From Candidatus Sodaliphilus fimicaballi (GTDB taxonomy: Bacteria; Bacteroidota; Bacteroidia; Bacteroidales; Muribaculaceae): 8,862 bases of DNA. The stretch is taken from positions 1 through 8,862 of the forward strand of contig JAGHTV010000275.1 of assembly GCA_018065165.1 (NCBI GenBank). The letters are read 5' to 3'. A program made the translations under genes and the position numbers. Below the pieces are notes generated by a model that was not told where the DNA came from, did not search any database, and was given only the letters and a program-made list of their open reading frames with translations. Below, one piece after another: positions 7,189 to 8,862 of this stretch (positions within the stretch are counted from its first letter, which is position 1; every line of letters starts with the position of its first letter).

Positions 7189-7216
7189 AGGATGCTTACC
7201 TACCAGGAAGCATCCT
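7189..7216 (+). terminator. Bulged hairpin between the secreted-protein and porin genes
   Basis: AGGATGCTT (7189-7197) pairs perfectly with AAGCATCCT (7208-7216). Inside it, CCT (7199-7201) pairs with AGG (7205-7207) around an ACC loop, with A7198 bulged, giving 12 pairs. The stem begins 16 bp after the upstream stop codon, as an intrinsic terminator would. The following bases (TTGAAATTAAT) are not a U-tract, so it may act as a weak terminator, an attenuator or a 3'-end stabiliser rather than a full stop to transcription. Confidence 0.6.
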
Positions 7217-7258
7217 TGAAATTAATACTCAAGTTGATATTATTAAACTATAGCGAAT

Positions 7259-8836
7259 ATGAGAAAAATAACAATTGCATTGGCTCTTATGACTTTACCC
7301 TTTGCTGGTAATGCTCAATATGCCTTTGATGTTCTTCATTATAATCAGTCTCAATTAAGTGGTACATCACGATATATGTCAATGGCAGGTGCCTTTGGTG
7401 CTCTGGGTGGCGACATCTCGGCTGTAAACAATAACCCTGGTGGTATTGGAATTTATCGCAGTTCTGATGCTAATATTACTTTCTCACTTGATATGAATTC
7501 TTCACAGGCAACTGGTGAGAAGCAAAGTAATACTCGGTTTACTGTCAACAGTATTGGCTATGTAGGTGCTATTAGAATGAATAGTGACGTTATGCCTAAT
7601 CTCAATTTTGGCTTCACTTACAATCGCAATAATTCTTTCCGTCGTCATTATACAGGTTATATGAGTGGTATTCCCACATCTGTTACCAACTATATTGCTG
7701 AAAAGACTATGCAAGATAAGATGACTGTTGCTGATCTTACAAAGAAAAATGCATATTTTGATGGTTATGCATTGTGGGATCAAATTGCAGCTTATCAAAC
7801 CTACTTGATCAACCCAACAGACTCTGAGGGTAAGAAGTTCTCTGGTCTTGGTTATGATGGCGTGTTTGGCGAGGCTGAGTTCGAGGTTGAAGAATGGGGC
7901 CATACCGATGAGTATAATGTTACATTTGGCGGTAATATTAAGAACCAATTGTATTGGGGTGTAGGTTTTGGATTTACTGAACTTGAATATGACAGCTACA
8001 AGTATTATGGCGAAGTGCTCAATAATACTGTTATCCACGATCAAGTTGAAAAGCCCGAGTCTTCAGTTCTCGTTGATGGCAAGGCTGCATTAGGTATTGT
8101 GAATTCAAGCCATACCGATGGATTTGGTATCAACGCTAAATTTGGTGTAATTTATAAGCCAGTTAACGAGTTGAGACTTGGTGTTGCCATCCATACGCCT
8201 ACACGCATGTCACTCAAGGATACATATGGTGGCAATATTAGCGCTGAATATTCGGGAGAGAAAGTAAAGAAGAATTATACAATTGTTGAAAAATATCCCG
8301 ACAACACCGTTCGCTATGACTTGGTTACTCCCTGGAAGTTTATGGGTAGCGCAGCAGCGGTAGTAGGAGGCAAGGCTATTCTTAGTGCCGACTATGAATA
8401 TGAGGCTTCACAATATATGCGCATATGCGACGATCGCGGTCATGAATTAGCTGATGCAACCGATGAAATTAAGGCATACCTGCAACCCGTACACACCATG
8501 AGAGTGGGTGCAGAATACCGCGTTTCTCCTAAATTCAGTTTGCGTGCTGGATATTCTTACCAAACATCGGCAGCACAAGATGCTGTTAAAGACGATAAGA
8601 TTGATGTTGAGGTTTCTGGTTGCAATCCTGCTTACTCTTATGACAAGAGCAATCAACACATCACAGCAGGTTTTGGCTACCATAGCGGAAGTTTCTACTT
8701 TGATATGGCTTATGTAAACCAGCTGCGCAAGACTAATTATCATGCTTTCTCGGGCATTGCCGATCTTCCTACAGTTTGCACCGAGGTTAAGGATAACAAC
8801 AATCGTGTAACTGCTACAGTAGGCTTCAGATTCTAA
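7259..8836 (+). CDS. OmpP1/FadL-family outer membrane transport protein
   Basis: This is a predicted outer-membrane beta-barrel of 525 residues, related to the FadL/TodX channels that pass hydrophobic compounds. Residues 1-19 form a signal peptide (MRKITIALAL start, cleavage after GNA). Residues 40-70, with MSMAGAFGALGGD and NNNPGGIGIY, are the N-terminal hallmark of the Bacteroidota branch and correspond to the NPA hatch region of FadL. Alternating amphipathic strands with aromatic girdles follow, for example LNFGFTYNRNNSF and LRAGYSYQTS, and the chain ends in TVGFRF with a terminal Phe, the usual barrel-assembly signal. The substrate cannot be read from the sequence. Automated pipelines often label this branch as hemin receptors, which is not evidence for heme. 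No strong promoter box is visible in the 85 bp upstream, so it is probably reached by read-through past the hairpin from the upstream gene. Confidence 0.9.
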   Translation: MRKITIALALMTLPFAGNAQYAFDVLHYNQSQLSGTSRYMSMAGAFGALGGDISAVNNNPGGIGIYRSSDANITFSLDMNSSQATGEKQSNTRFTVNSIGYVGAIRMNSDVMPNLNFGFTYNRNNSFRRHYTGYMSGIPTSVTNYIAEKTMQDKMTVADLTKKNAYFDGYALWDQIAAYQTYLINPTDSEGKKFSGLGYDGVFGEAEFEVEEWGHTDEYNVTFGGNIKNQLYWGVGFGFTELEYDSYKYYGEVLNNTVIHDQVEKPESSVLVDGKAALGIVNSSHTDGFGINAKFGVIYKPVNELRLGVAIHTPTRMSLKDTYGGNISAEYSGEKVKKNYTIVEKYPDNTVRYDLVTPWKFMGSAAAVVGGKAILSADYEYEASQYMRICDDRGHELADATDEIKAYLQPVHTMRVGAEYRVSPKFSLRAGYSYQTSAAQDAVKDDKIDVEVSGCNPAYSYDKSNQHITAGFGYHSGSFYFDMAYVNQLRKTNYHAFSGIADLPTVCTEVKDNNNRVTATVGFRF

Positions 8837-8862
8837 AAAATCATTTGAGATATTAAGGCAAT

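Noticed and set aside
7502..8044. Minus-strand open frame of 180 codons opposite the porin gene
   Set aside because: Although long, it is antisense to a clear beta-barrel gene and its Ile/Ser/Thr/Cys-rich translation looks like back-translation of barrel codons. It has no promoter or homology signal.

Overview
The window looks like a stretch of a Bacteroidales chromosome (Bacteroidota; a gut Prevotella- or Muribaculaceae-like lineage is plausible, but the genus cannot be set from this sequence). The reasons are the moderate AT content, start sites without clear Shine-Dalgarno sequences, a TAnnTTTG-type promoter -7 box, and a secreted Trp/His-rich protein paired with a Bacteroidota-type OmpP1/FadL porin. 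The window is tightly packed. The longest stretch without a gene is the 208-bp gap at 5787-5994. I saw no mobile element, CRISPR array, tRNA or rRNA.

Left part (1-4866, + strand): the 3' part of carA, then complete carB, then a TrmN6/YfiC-type tRNA methyltransferase 10 bp further on. CarA and CarB together make carbamoyl phosphate for arginine and pyrimidine synthesis. Their motifs match the animal CPS1/CAD enzymes better than the E. coli enzyme. The small subunit keeps its catalytic Cys, so the pair should be glutamine-dependent. The C-terminal regulatory domain of CarB carries a CPS1-like set of pocket residues and lacks one of the E. coli ornithine ligands.

Middle (4863-5786, - strand): a tRNA-dihydrouridine synthase that converges on the methyltransferase with a 4-bp overlap of the two stop codons. 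Two tRNA-modification genes therefore share their 3' ends.

Right part (5787-8836): a divergent AT-rich promoter region, then a secreted low-complexity protein with an extreme Trp/His/Tyr block and a Ser/Arg/Gly tail, then a bulged hairpin, then an OmpP1/FadL-family outer-membrane barrel. The last two genes probably form a cell-envelope unit whose second gene is reached by partial read-through. Most of the window is ordinary core genome. The points most worth following are the animal-like CarAB with its regulatory pocket, and the unassigned Trp/His-rich exported protein.
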